This document shows, one piece after another, positions 54,916 through 64,000 of a DNA stretch of 64,000 bases (position 1 is the first letter of the stretch; every line of letters starts with the position of its first letter). Under the pieces are notes generated by a model. That model worked only from the letters and a program-made list of their open reading frames with translations, was not told the DNA's origin and searched no databases. The translations under genes were made by a program, and so were the position numbers. Where the stretch lies: the NCBI RefSeq assembly GCF_047675955.1, contig NC_132919.1, positions 65,080,816 through 65,144,815 on the forward strand. The letters are read 5' to 3'. The stretch comes from Chlorocebus sabaeus. Taxonomy: Eukaryota > Chordata > Mammalia > Primates > Cercopithecidae.

Positions 54916-55309
54916 TAAAAATGTCCACCTTTGTGCTCTCAGTCATTCTTTACCGCAAACTAGCTCAACCTTTGAGGTCTATGTCATTAAAAATTATTTC
55001 TTAAAGGTTTTTTTTTTTTTTGGCGTGGCGGGGGTGGGGGGAGTTGTTGAGGGAGGCAAATTTATGTAATATATAGTGATGAAAATGACAGAATATTTTT
55101 CAGTTTGATGTGGTAGAATCGAAATCTGTCAGTAAAACTTACATGTATCATATAATTCACGATTCTGTTAGTAAGTGGTTTGCAAAAGCATAGAAATTGA
55201 CATGTGAGAATTTTGTGTTTTACCATGTGTAAAAGCGGAAATGTTTTTACTCTGGAACATCTATAGTACCCTCAGCAAGTTTCCATTCAAGTTGTGTATG
55301 GTTGGGATT

Positions 55310-55603
55310 AGACTGGGTACAGTGGCTCATGCCTGTAATGCCAGCACTTTGGAAGGCTGAGGCAGGAGAATCACCTAAGCCTAGGAGTTTGAGACCAGCC
55401 TGGGCAACATTGTGAGACTCTATTTCTATGAAAAATAAAATTAGCTGGGCGTGGTGACACACATCTGAGGTCACAGCTACTGCAGAGACTGAAGGTGAGA
55501 GTGGTTGCTTGAGCTCAGGTGATTGAGGCTGTAGTGAGCTGTGATTGCACCACTGCCCTTTAGCCTGGGTGACAGTGCAAGATCCTATCTCCAAAGAAAG
55601 AAA
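55310..55603 (+). mobile_element. AluJ, sense
   Basis: Diverged dimeric Alu ('agactgggtacagtggctca' to 'caagatcctatctccaaag') with a GAAAGAAAAA tail. Confidence 0.88.
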
Positions 55604-55879
55604 AACGCTCAAATACCTTGTTGGTAGTTTTCACTTTGTAATATAGCTTTGTTTTCCCTGGTTTGTGTATACTTGGACTAAGAGTGTGGACTATAATATC
55701 TTGACTCCCGTTTTCAGCATTAGAGGCCAGAGTTAGTTTATGAGGTCTCTTGGCACCAAATGAGAAAAGGGGTTAGCTTCAGTCTGGAATTACTTTGGTT
55801 TTAATCTTTTGCAAGGAAAAGTTAGAATCATAGTTCCAGCTTGTTATTCTCATTCCCTCTCTCTTCCTGCTTCCTTCCT

Positions 55880-57235
55880 TCCCTTTGAACAAATGTTTGA
55901 GTACCTGCCATTTGCTAGGCATTGTTCCAAGCACCCAGAGATATTATGGTGAACAAGACAAAAATCTCTGTTTTCCAGAAATGGTTCTAGTAGGGGAAAC
56001 AGACAGTAAGAAAGATAGATAATTAAAAACAATTTTCACGAAGGTTCTATTAATAAAGCCAGGAAGCGGGAAAGAAAGGTGTGTAGGGGGTGTTTGGAGA
56101 GGGGTTGCAATTTTATAGGATAGTTAAGGGAAGGCCTTAATAAAGTGTCATGTAAGGAAATTACCTGAAGAAAGTGAAGATAGTTGCCTTAATAAAAGGT
56201 CCTGTGGGTGACAGCTTGCCTAACATGTTCAGCAAACAACAGTGACGGGATTGGAATGAGCCAGGAGAACAGGAGATGAGGCCAGAGAGGTAGCAGGGAT
56301 TGGGTGATAGAGGCTCTCTGAGGCCTTATAGGGTCATTGTCAGGACTTGGGTTTTTAGGATGGTAAACAGCTAGACTAGGTTTTGGGTAGAGGAGAGACA
56401 TGATTGAACTTATCCTTTTATACAGTATTAGGCTGGTTGTTATGTTCATGAAAATATCCTGAAAGTGGTCAAGGGTGAGAGCTAGAAGCCTGTTTAGGAG
56501 GCTCTTGGACTCATCTAGAAAGATTCAACCAAAGTACTAACAATGAAGTGGCAAGAAGTGGTTGAATACTGGATATATTTGAAGACAGTGCCAATAAGAT
56601 TTGCCGATTGATTGAATGTCAGGTGTGTGTGTTTCTGTGTCTGTGTTTATGAGAGAGAGAGGTGGTAGGAGGTTGAAATTAAGGATTACGTGGAGGTTTT
56701 TGACCTGAACAGATCCATTCTAGTTGAAGCAGGTTTGGGATGGCATATAAGAGTTGGGGAGGGGAAAGTATCAGCTTCATTTTGGTCATGTAAAGTTTGA
56801 GACATTTTTTAGACATTCAAATAGAAGTGTTGAGTAGGCAGGTAGAAATAGGAATCTGGAGTTGAGGGGAGTGATTTCAGCTAGAGAGGAATTTGGGAGT
56901 CAGAAACATAGTTGGATACTTTAAGCCATGAGTTTGCGTAAGATCACCTAGGAAGGAAGTGTAAGAAAGAAGATTTAGTGATTTCACACGTGCAGTCTTA
57001 CAAGGAATTCAAAAAGACAATAGAAAAGCCAGGTTAGTATGTCTTGAAAGAGAAGTGAAGAAAGTATTTGAAGGAGGGAGTAACCACCTGTATTAGATAC
57101 TGCTTATGGATCAAGCAAGGGTGGTAAGGACTGAAACATGGACATTGGATTTAGTACAGTGGAGGTCATTGGTGACCTTGACTAGCAGTTTTGGTGCAAC
57201 AGTGGATCCCTGTGTTGAAGAAATAATGAGAAGAG
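55880..57235 (-). mobile_element. Long L2 LINE copy including reverse-transcriptase part, antisense
   Basis: About 1.35 kb in L2 order on the minus strand. The 3' end is at the left ('gagtacctgccatttgctag'). Then come 'gatgaggccagagaggtagc', 'ggagagacatgattgaact', 'actggatatatttgaagaca', 'agtgttgagtaggcaggtag', 'taagccatgagtttgcgtaa' and 'catggacattggatttagta', ending in 'gtcattggtgaccttgact' (the VTNDL region of the L2 reverse transcriptase on the other strand). All frames are broken. It is the longest L2 copy in the window. Confidence 0.92.
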
Positions 57236-57852
57236 ACAAATTAGACATAATGAGTATTTGCCGTCCAAGGAAATTGAGAAATGGGACAATAACATTTCCT
57301 CTGGCTTCCTGTTATTAGCAGATCCATCTTCTTTGCTGTTGCTGCAGTGCTTCCCTGGTATTGAAGGAAGTACTTCCCTTCCATATAGGCAGGGAATGAG
57401 CCTGTCTGAGATGCTCTTTATTGCTCTCTTGGAAGCCAGGAAATGCCAGACTTGGGTTACCTTCTTTCGGTTGAATAGTGTTTATTAGATGCCTTTGTCA
57501 CTATGTTGTTCCTTTAGTCCTGGGGCCCTTAACTAGTTTGCCTTCCCTTTTCTACCTTTCAGAGTTTTCCTTTGATCGCCTCTTGTGTTATTTGCAGGAT
57601 TTATAATTGTGCTTAGAACAGGGATGAGCTGGGAGAAAGAATGGCGTCTACACCACCTGGCCTGTACCAGGGCTGCTTCTATTTGTTCACCTTTTTGTTT
57701 GTTTTGTTCCCATATCTCCTCAATTCCTTTTTACCACATTTATTTTCAAGAACTAATGAGTTTATTAACAAATGAATTTTTGGTTCAACTCATTTTCTTG
57801 AAGATGTATTCTGTTGCTAAACCTCAGTGTCTTTAAGGACTATTTCTGAAAA
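57236..57852. other. Unique sequence, no gene seen
   Basis: No recognised repeat. Small frames at 57258-57488 and 57585-57836 show no domain or convincing splice sites. Confidence 0.45.
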
Positions 57853-58174
57853 TATGGTCTCGGCTGGGCGCATTGGCTCACACCTGTATTCCCAGTACTT
57901 TGGGAGACCAAGGTGGGTGGATCACCTGAGGTCAGAAGTTTGAGACCAGCCTGGCCAACATGGTGCAACCCCATCTCTACTAAAAACAAAAAACTAGGCA
58001 TGGTAGTGGGCACCTGTAATGCCAGCTACTCGAGAGGCTGAGGCAAGAGGATCGCTTGAACCTGGGAGGTGGAGGTTGCAGTGAGCCAAGATCGCGCCAC
58101 TGTACTCCAGCCTGGGTGAAAGAGCGAGACTCCGTCTCAAAAACAAAAAACAACAAAAAAAAAGTATGGTCTCG
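57853..58174 (+). mobile_element. AluS, sense, with TSD
   Basis: Body about 57862-58164 with an AAAAAC-rich tail. TSDs TATGGTCTCG at 57853-57862 and 58165-58174 are perfect. Confidence 0.92.
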
Positions 58175-58319
58175 TACATATCTTACATAAGAACTAAGAG
58201 GCTTTTTCTTCATAAAGGTACATGAGACTGAACTCTCTCAGGCAATTCTTACACTTACTAAAGTTGGAGCATTATTCCTGGAGATTGTGCATTGGAACTT
58301 TTTTGATTCCTCAATAGCT

Positions 58320-58410
58320 GACTGGGCACTCAATGATAATAGCTAGCTAAGTGATGGGGCCAGGATTTGGAACTCAGTGTTCACTGACTCTGAACACCAT
58401 ACTGTTTTCC
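58320..58410 (-). mobile_element. MIR fragment, antisense
   Basis: 'agtgatggggccaggatttg', 'gaactcagtgttcactgact' and 'ctgaacaccatactgttttc' match the 5' half of MIR in reverse complement. Confidence 0.75.
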
Positions 58411-58587
58411 AATAAACCGTATTTTCAAAGTGAGAAAGAAGATGTTTTTTCTATTGATTTAGTATTAAAATTCTCTCGTTCTTCTAGAGATAGCCAGAGG
58501 CAAGTTCTTGCTATGGAATATGTGGGGCTAGGTAGGGATGAAAGGGAGACTTTGTCTAAATACATTGTACTTTTCTAATCCTTCACT

Positions 58588-58844
58588 CTTCTGGTTGTTG
58601 TTGTTGTTTTGGTGACAACGTCTTGTTGTGCTGCCCAGGCTGGAGTGCAGTGGCACGATCTCGACTTACTGCAGCCTTGACCTCCCAGGCTCAAGCAATC
58701 CTCCCTCCTCAGCCTACTGAGTAGCTGGAGCCCTAGGCTTGCACTACCATTCCTGGCTAAATTTTTGTATTTTTTTTTGTAGAGACGAGGTTTCACCTGT
58801 TGCCCAGATTGGTTTCGAACTCCTGAGCTCAAGCGATCTTTTTG
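58588..58844 (-). mobile_element. AluJ, antisense, interrupted or ended by a nested Alu
   Basis: A (GTT)n tail (58593-58607), then a diverged antisense Alu up to 'gagctcaagcgatc'. It lacks its last 50 bp or so even beyond the inserted Alu, so it was truncated before the second insertion. Confidence 0.85.
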
Positions 58845-59181
58845 GGTTTTTGTTTTGTTTTGTTTTGTCTGTTTGTTTGTTTTGAGACAGGGTTTCGCTC
58901 TTATCACCCAGGCTGGAGTGCAATGGCGTGATCTTGCTCACTGCAGCCTCTGCCTCCTGGGTTCAAGCAATTCTCCTGCCTCAGCCTCCTAAGTAGCTGG
59001 AATTACAGGCGCCCACCACCATTCCTTACTAATTTTCGTATTTTTATTAGAGGTGGGGTTTCACCATGTTGGTCAGGCTGGTCTTGAACTCCTGACCTCA
59101 AGTCATCTGCCTGCCTCAGCCTCCCAGAGTGCTGGGATTACAGGCATGAGCCACCATGCCTGGCCTTAAGCGGTCTTTTTG
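58831..59181 (-). mobile_element. AluS nested at the end of an AluJ, antisense
   Basis: Body 58845-59167 with a TTTTG-repeat tail. TSDs AAGCGATCTTTTTG (58831-58844) and AAGCGGTCTTTTTG (59168-59181) differ at one base. The TSD spans the junction of the older Alu and its flank. Confidence 0.92.
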
Positions 59182-59388
59182 AAAGAGAAATTAGTATCAC
59201 ATATAGAATTTGAACATTCTAACCTCAGTTTGATTTCTGAAAGGAAGAAAAGTAGACAGAAAATTAATTCACTCTGGAGGAGCTGCTCTGGAATGGCAGT
59301 ACTTTGAATAACTGAGAGCCTTTCACTATTTGTCATTTGCTTTATTCTTGAAACATAACAGTCTTATTCTCTAAAAAAATACACAGTA
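59182..59388. other. Unique sequence, no gene seen
   Basis: Nothing recognised. Confidence 0.4.
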
Positions 59389-59711
59389 GGCTATGCGCAG
59401 TTGCTCACACCTGTAATTCCAGCACTTTGGGAAGCCGAGGCAGGTGGATCACCTGAGGTCAGGAGTTTGAGACCAGCCTGTCCAAGTGAAACCTCATTTC
59501 TACTAAAATTACAAAAGATTAGCGAGGCGTGGTGGCGGGCATCTGTAAGTAATCCCAACTACTTGGAAGGCTGAGGCAGGAGAATCGCTTGAACCAGGGA
59601 GGCGGAGATTGCAGTGAGCCGAGATCGTGCCATTGCACTCCAGCCTGGGTGACAAGAGCAAAACTTTGTCTAAAAAAAAAAAAATTAAAAAATAAAGACA
59701 TAAAAAAAAAA
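59389..59711 (+). mobile_element. AluS, sense
   Basis: Full dimeric Alu ('ggctatgcgcagttgctca' head) with a small insertion (TAAG) in the right arm and an interrupted A tail. Confidence 0.88.
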
Positions 59712-60483
59712 TAGAAAAGTAACTAGCCTAGTATTTTGCTCAAAATTTTTGTGCTCAAATTCCATGTTCAGTCCTACAGCCAGTCAAGAACTGTAAGCCA
59801 TTTCCATACTTCCTTGTCATGCCATTTTGTTCTCTGTTAGAACACTTCAGTTAAGTGTTTTTAAAATACAAACATTTGAGAATTAAACAGGATAAAGCAT
59901 CAGCTAAATCTCTCTAATTTTGTTTATATTTTTTGCAAATTTACTTGTAAACTACATGTGCGCAGACATCTTTAAAACTTGTTGTACAGTTAAAACACAT
60001 GGTAGTGCCTGTAAGGAGGCGTGGATAATCTAGTTGGAGACCAGTTATATATATGACATGACTTGGAAGTAATAGCACATACAAATAACAAAATTAGAGG
60101 ATCCAACTAAGCTTGAAGAGGGCAAACAGTGTATTGTGATGTACGATGCACAAGGAAAAACTTCCCTGGAGAGACGTGGGTTTTAGTGTTATAAGATGCT
60201 TCTGGGTATTTTCAGGTTGGAAATTTGCACAGGGTATGACAAACAATTACATTTCTTTCATCGTGCTAGGCAGCGTATATAATATGTATATGTTTACAAT
60301 GTTTGATGAAAAATCTGACTGATGGGTATTGAAAGGAGTTTAAAGTACCTTAAATGATTTTTAAGAGAGTGAGTGTATTTTAAAACATATCTCAGTCTTA
60401 ATCTTAAACATGTAAAAATTGTACAAAAAATAATTTATCATCTGACCTACAGAAATTGAAATGTATCAGACTACTAAAGGTTG
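59712..60483. other. Unique sequence, no gene seen
   Basis: Nothing recognised over about 770 bp. Confidence 0.45.
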
Positions 60484-60788
60484 TTTGTTTATTTATTTAT
60501 TTTTGAGACAGAGTCTCACTCTGTCGCCCAGGCTAGAGTGCAGTGGTGTGATCTTGGCTCACTGCAGCCTTCGCCTCCTGGGTTCAAGCAATTCTCCTGC
60601 CTCAGCCTCCCATGTAGCTGGGAGTGCAAGCCCATGCCACCACGCCTGGCCAATTTTTTTGTATTTTTAGTAGAGACAGGGTTTCACCATGTTGGTTAGG
60701 CTGGTCTCGAACTCCTGACCTCAAATGATCTACCCACCTCAGCCTCCCGAAGTGCTGAGATTACAGACATGAGCCACCACGCCCAGCC
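60484..60788 (-). mobile_element. AluS, antisense, (ATTT)n tail
   Basis: An (ATTT)n tail at 60484-60503, then a full antisense Alu ending 'gagccaccacgcccagcc'. Confidence 0.9.
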
Positions 60789-61369
60789 TAGAGGTGTCGA
60801 TTTATCAAGTTTAAAAGTATGGGCTTGGTGTTAAAGGCACAGTCAGTAAAATCCACAATGTAGGAAATTCTAGAGGACAGATAGTGCTGTCTCTTCCACA
60901 AATTGTGAGGAAAGAAAAGGAGGAGGAAGAGCGTGTTACAAGCTTGAGATGTGTTAACCACATGAATTTTGTGGATCTTATTTGACTCTGATTTGCAGAA
61001 AAATTAGACATTACAGGAAATTTAACCAGTAACGATATTTAACCTTAAGGAGTTACTGTTTTTTAGATTATAAAATATTTCTGTGTATATTCTTAAAGAC
61101 CTTACATTTTAGAAACACATACTGAAATATTTAGAGGTAATGATGTGATGTTGGGAATTGGCTTAAAAATAATTCATAGAGGTGGGAGATAGATGTTATA
61201 GATGAGGTGGGATTTGCCAGAAGTTGATAGTTGAAATTAGTTGATGGTTATATGGGAGTTTATTATCTTTTAGCTTGTATTTGTAAATTTTCATTTGAAC
61301 AGGGTCTGAGATAAATAAAAGAGCATGAGGGAAGATGAGGATTACTTATATTGTTTTATGATTAACATG
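60789..61369. other. Unique sequence, no gene seen
   Basis: Nothing recognised. Confidence 0.45.
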
Positions 61370-61810
61370 GATTGCCAGGTTCTGTGTGACCTGGCCCTGC
61401 CTACCTGGATCCATTGTCAAGTTGAGTGCATTCTTGTTGTTGTTCACTGTTGGAGCTCTAACCACGTAACCATTGTATACATGTCATTTCTTCTTTGTGA
61501 CACCCCACAGTTCCACCTAATATCTTCTGCTCCACATCCCCAACCCCTATCAGTTTGTGCATCCAAGTCCTAATTTATGCTTTGGAGGTCTGTTTAAATG
61601 TTTATATCACAAGTCTTTCTAGATCCCCCAGTCCAAATCTGATATAGTTAGGATCTCTTATCTTATATTTTATATGATTATTTGAGTATTAACATCTATC
61701 TGCCCCATTAAATTGTGAACTTGAGCCACAGTTCTTGTTTTTGCATCTCTAACCTAGTCTAATTCTTGGTAACTAATAGTTGGTTAAATATTTGTTAAAT
61801 GGAAGGAAGA
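61370..61810 (+). mobile_element. L2 LINE 3' end, sense
   Basis: 'tgacctggccctgcctacct', 'gttggagctctaaccacgta', 'tgcatccaagtcctaattta', 'ccattaaattgtgaacttga' and 'tatttgttaaatggaaggaa' are sense L2 tail wording in order. Confidence 0.8.
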
Positions 61811-61967
61811 AGTGAGTTCATGGTGGGCTAAATGCTTGGCTGAAATAAACTACCAAAAATACACAAATTTCATTTCTATATTAGAGATAATCTGGTTGAA
61901 GCAGTAAGACAAAAGTGCTGTGTTCAATTTCAAAGGTCTGTCAGGATGAATTGGAAGTTTAGATAGA

Positions 61968-62270
61968 ATTGGCTCTGGGGCTGGGTGGGGTGGCTCACAC
62001 CTGTAATCCCAGCACTTTGGGAGGCTGAGGCTGGTGGATCACTGGAGGTTAGGAGTTCGAAAACCCCGTCTCTACTAAAAATACAAAAATTAGCCAGGCG
62101 TGGTGACAGGCACCTGTAATCTCAGCTATTCAGGAGCCTGAGGCAGGAGAATCACTTGAACACGAAAGGCAGAGGTTGCAGTGAGCCGAGATCGTGCCCC
62201 TGCACTCCAGCCTGAGCGACAGAGCATGACTCCATCTCAAAAAAAAAAAAAAAAAAAGTATTGGCTCAGG
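61968..62270 (+). mobile_element. AluS, sense, with TSD
   Basis: Body 61979-62259. About 30 bp are missing from the left arm ('aggagttcgaaaaccccgtc'). TSDs ATTGGCTCTGG (61968-61978) and ATTGGCTCAGG (62260-62270) differ at one base. Confidence 0.92.
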
Positions 62271-62732
62271 TACATCTGTTCCACATTATTGCAGATATCC
62301 GTAGAAAGCTGACACAACCTAGGTCATGTGACAGATAAGAATGGGTTAGACGAAGTGTGTATCTGAGTTTTTTCCTGGGTTTTACTTTACAACCAAATTG
62401 TGGGATATTTAACTCTGGACAGTTCGGTTCTCTTCTTTTTTCCTCCTTGTGCTTTGTTATCTCCATCTTTTTAAATTTGGGGGTAATGTCACTGATAATG
62501 CAATGTATATTCTAATAGACTACATTGATTTTTCTGTTTAGAGTGTAACTTTTAGAAAAAGTTCAAAGCTCAAGAAACTCTCAGAATATGGCTTGTTGTT
62601 TCAGTTACCAAACTGAAAACAGTTCTGTTTCCTGAATTTATCTCTGAGAGATTTTTCTTTAATCTTACTCTGTTTTTCTTCCTTTTTTGTACCTTTTGAT
62701 ATGGAATTTAAATCCATGGTTATAATAACTAA
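62271..62732. other. Unique sequence, no gene seen
   Basis: Nothing recognised. Confidence 0.4.
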
Positions 62733-63020
62733 ATTTTTTTTTTGAGACAGTCTTGCTCTGTCCCCCAGGCTGGAGTGCAGTGGCACGATCTCCACTCACT
62801 GCAACCTCTGCCTCCCGGGTTCAAGCGATTCTCCTGCCTCAGCCTCCTGAGTAGCATGCTACCAGGCCCGGCTAATTTTTATTTTTTTTGTTTTTGTATT
62901 TTTAGTAGAGACAGGGTTTCACTATGTTGGTCAAGCTGGTCTAGAACTCCTTACTTCATGATCCGCCCACCTCGGCCTCCCAAAGTGCTGGGATTACAGG
63001 CCTGAGCTACATGCCCGGCT
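62733..63020 (-). mobile_element. AluS, antisense
   Basis: Short poly-T, then an antisense Alu with a deletion in the right-arm head ('gagtagcatgctacc') and an expanded mid linker (ATTTTTATTTTTTTTG). Confidence 0.88.
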
Positions 63021-63084
63021 GACAAAATTGTTATTCTTATCTAATATACACATTTTAGGTTGTAGTTAGGATTACATCATTGTA

Positions 63085-63200
63085 TGGCTATCACAACTTT
63101 GTGAAGCAGATATTGTTCTTATTTCCAGAAATCAGTTTACATGTTTAGGATCATATAAAGTAAGTAAAAGTGAGAACTTGTCTTCTGATCTTTCCTCTGT
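63085..63200 (-). mobile_element. MIR, antisense
   Basis: 'actttgtgaagcagatattg', 'ttcttatttccagaaatcag' and 'gatcatataaagtaagtaaa' fit a reverse-complement MIR. Confidence 0.65.
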
Positions 63201-63920
63201 TTCACACTGTTTTGAGCTAGGTAGTGAGTATTTGTGAGTAGTTTTTTGTTGTTTTTTCATGTGACTCAGCAATTTCAAGATTTCTCACTGCTGTCCCACA
63301 GTGACCCTAACTCTTGCCCTGCAAACTGTTAATCTGGCAATTGTATGCTCTGGGATGATCTCAGTTTTATTTGAATCTTTTGGGTTTTAAAAGTTATCTA
63401 AATAACCTGGAGATTTCAGAACTTAGATGTCTCAGGATTTTCTGCACACTTGGAAGTAGCACATAAATCCTTTGTCAATTTATCTACCAGTTTGAATGTA
63501 GCACTGTGTAGCTCGCTGTGAACTGTCATTTTACTTTAGTTGGCTAATAGAACCTTTGTTTCATTAAAAGGAAAGAATCCAGATGAGACTGAAATCAGAA
63601 TCAAAGTTGAAGTTTCCACCATTCGTATTTTTCTGGCATATTTGTTGCCTTAATGAGATTTTTAAAAAATTTATGTTAATACATCAGGGAAGAGAAGCAT
63701 AATCCACCAGCCCTGTTCTATTGGATTTACATACAAATTTCCCATCTTGGAAATTAGGTGACTTAGTTAGAGGCACTAGGCCTGGTAGTCAACATGTGGT
63801 GTTCCATGTGGTTCAGTGTCTAGCTTTTAGTGTCACTTTTAGATAATAAGTACAAAAGAGTTGATCTATTGATAATCCCTTTAAAACCCATTGATTATTA
63901 ATAACTTTAAAAACAAAAAT
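63201..63920. other. Unique sequence, no gene seen
   Basis: Nothing recognised over about 720 bp. Confidence 0.45.
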
Positions 63921-64000
63921 TAATTTTTTTTTTTTTGAGACGAAGTCTCGCTCTGTTGCCCAGGCTGGAGTGCAGTGGCCGGATTTTAGCTCACTGCAAG
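63921..64000 (-). mobile_element. AluY of Old World monkey type, antisense, cut by the window edge
   Basis: Poly-T, then GAGACGAAGTCTCGCTCTG and GTGGCCGGATTTTAGC, the antisense of the diagnostic GGCCAC change seen at 7379-7690 and 16019-16320. The element continues beyond 64000. Confidence 0.82.

Noticed and set aside
1..64000. Endogenous retroviruses, tRNA, snRNA or processed pseudogenes
   Set aside because: I looked for LTR ends, primer-binding sites, tRNA A/B boxes outside Alu, U6/7SK-like starts and spliced cDNA-like stretches, and recognised none.

Overview
This window reads as primate nuclear DNA with no recognisable protein-coding gene. It is packed with Alu elements (about 45 full or partial copies on both strands) lying on an older layer of L2, MIR, L1, hAT-Charlie and pogo/Tigger relics. 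Three AluY copies (7379-7690, 16019-16320, and one running off the right edge from about 63921) carry base changes I associate with the Old World monkey AluYRa group: a GATCCGGCCACTGCA stretch in the right monomer and CTCAAGCCTG near the head. I therefore infer a cercopithecid such as a macaque, baboon or guenon, rather than human or another ape.

Layout. 1-14 kb: weak and clear L2 relics, MIRs and Alus, with a young AluYRa at 7.4 kb. 14-22 kb: a dense Alu cluster, many copies with clean target-site duplications. 22-26 kb: a decayed antisense L1 and one Tigger-type element nested inside another. 26-34 kb: a largely unique stretch, then Alus, L2, MIR and MER5-type elements. 34.7-38 kb: an L2 3' end, an AluJ, and a 58-bp segment made of two back-to-back perfect 29-bp copies of sequences found 1.7 kb upstream and 1.0 kb downstream. 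38.2-42 kb: a nearly complete but dead Tigger1 transposon, entered by three Alu-type elements, one with a roughly 450-bp pyrimidine-rich tail. 42-47.8 kb: Tigger, L2, L1, MIR and MER20 relics. 48-53.4 kb: an Alu-rich block containing a foldback fusion of two opposed Alus and, 2 kb on, an intact closely spaced opposed pair. 55.9-57.2 kb: a long antisense L2 reaching into its reverse transcriptase. 57.8-64 kb: further Alus, MIRs and an L2 end.

Nothing here works as an operon or pathway. The only coding remnants are the broken Tigger1 transposase and fragments of L1 and L2 reverse transcriptase. No CpG island, promoter, exon with convincing splice sites, tRNA or other RNA gene was recognised. 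The window is probably intronic or intergenic. The unique DNA looks T- and G-rich on the + strand, which would fit an intron transcribed left to right, but I did not count it. I see no sign of a new biological system; the interest lies in how the sequence was rearranged. Family names come from recognising consensus sequences by eye, so subfamily labels and the edges of old repeats are approximate.
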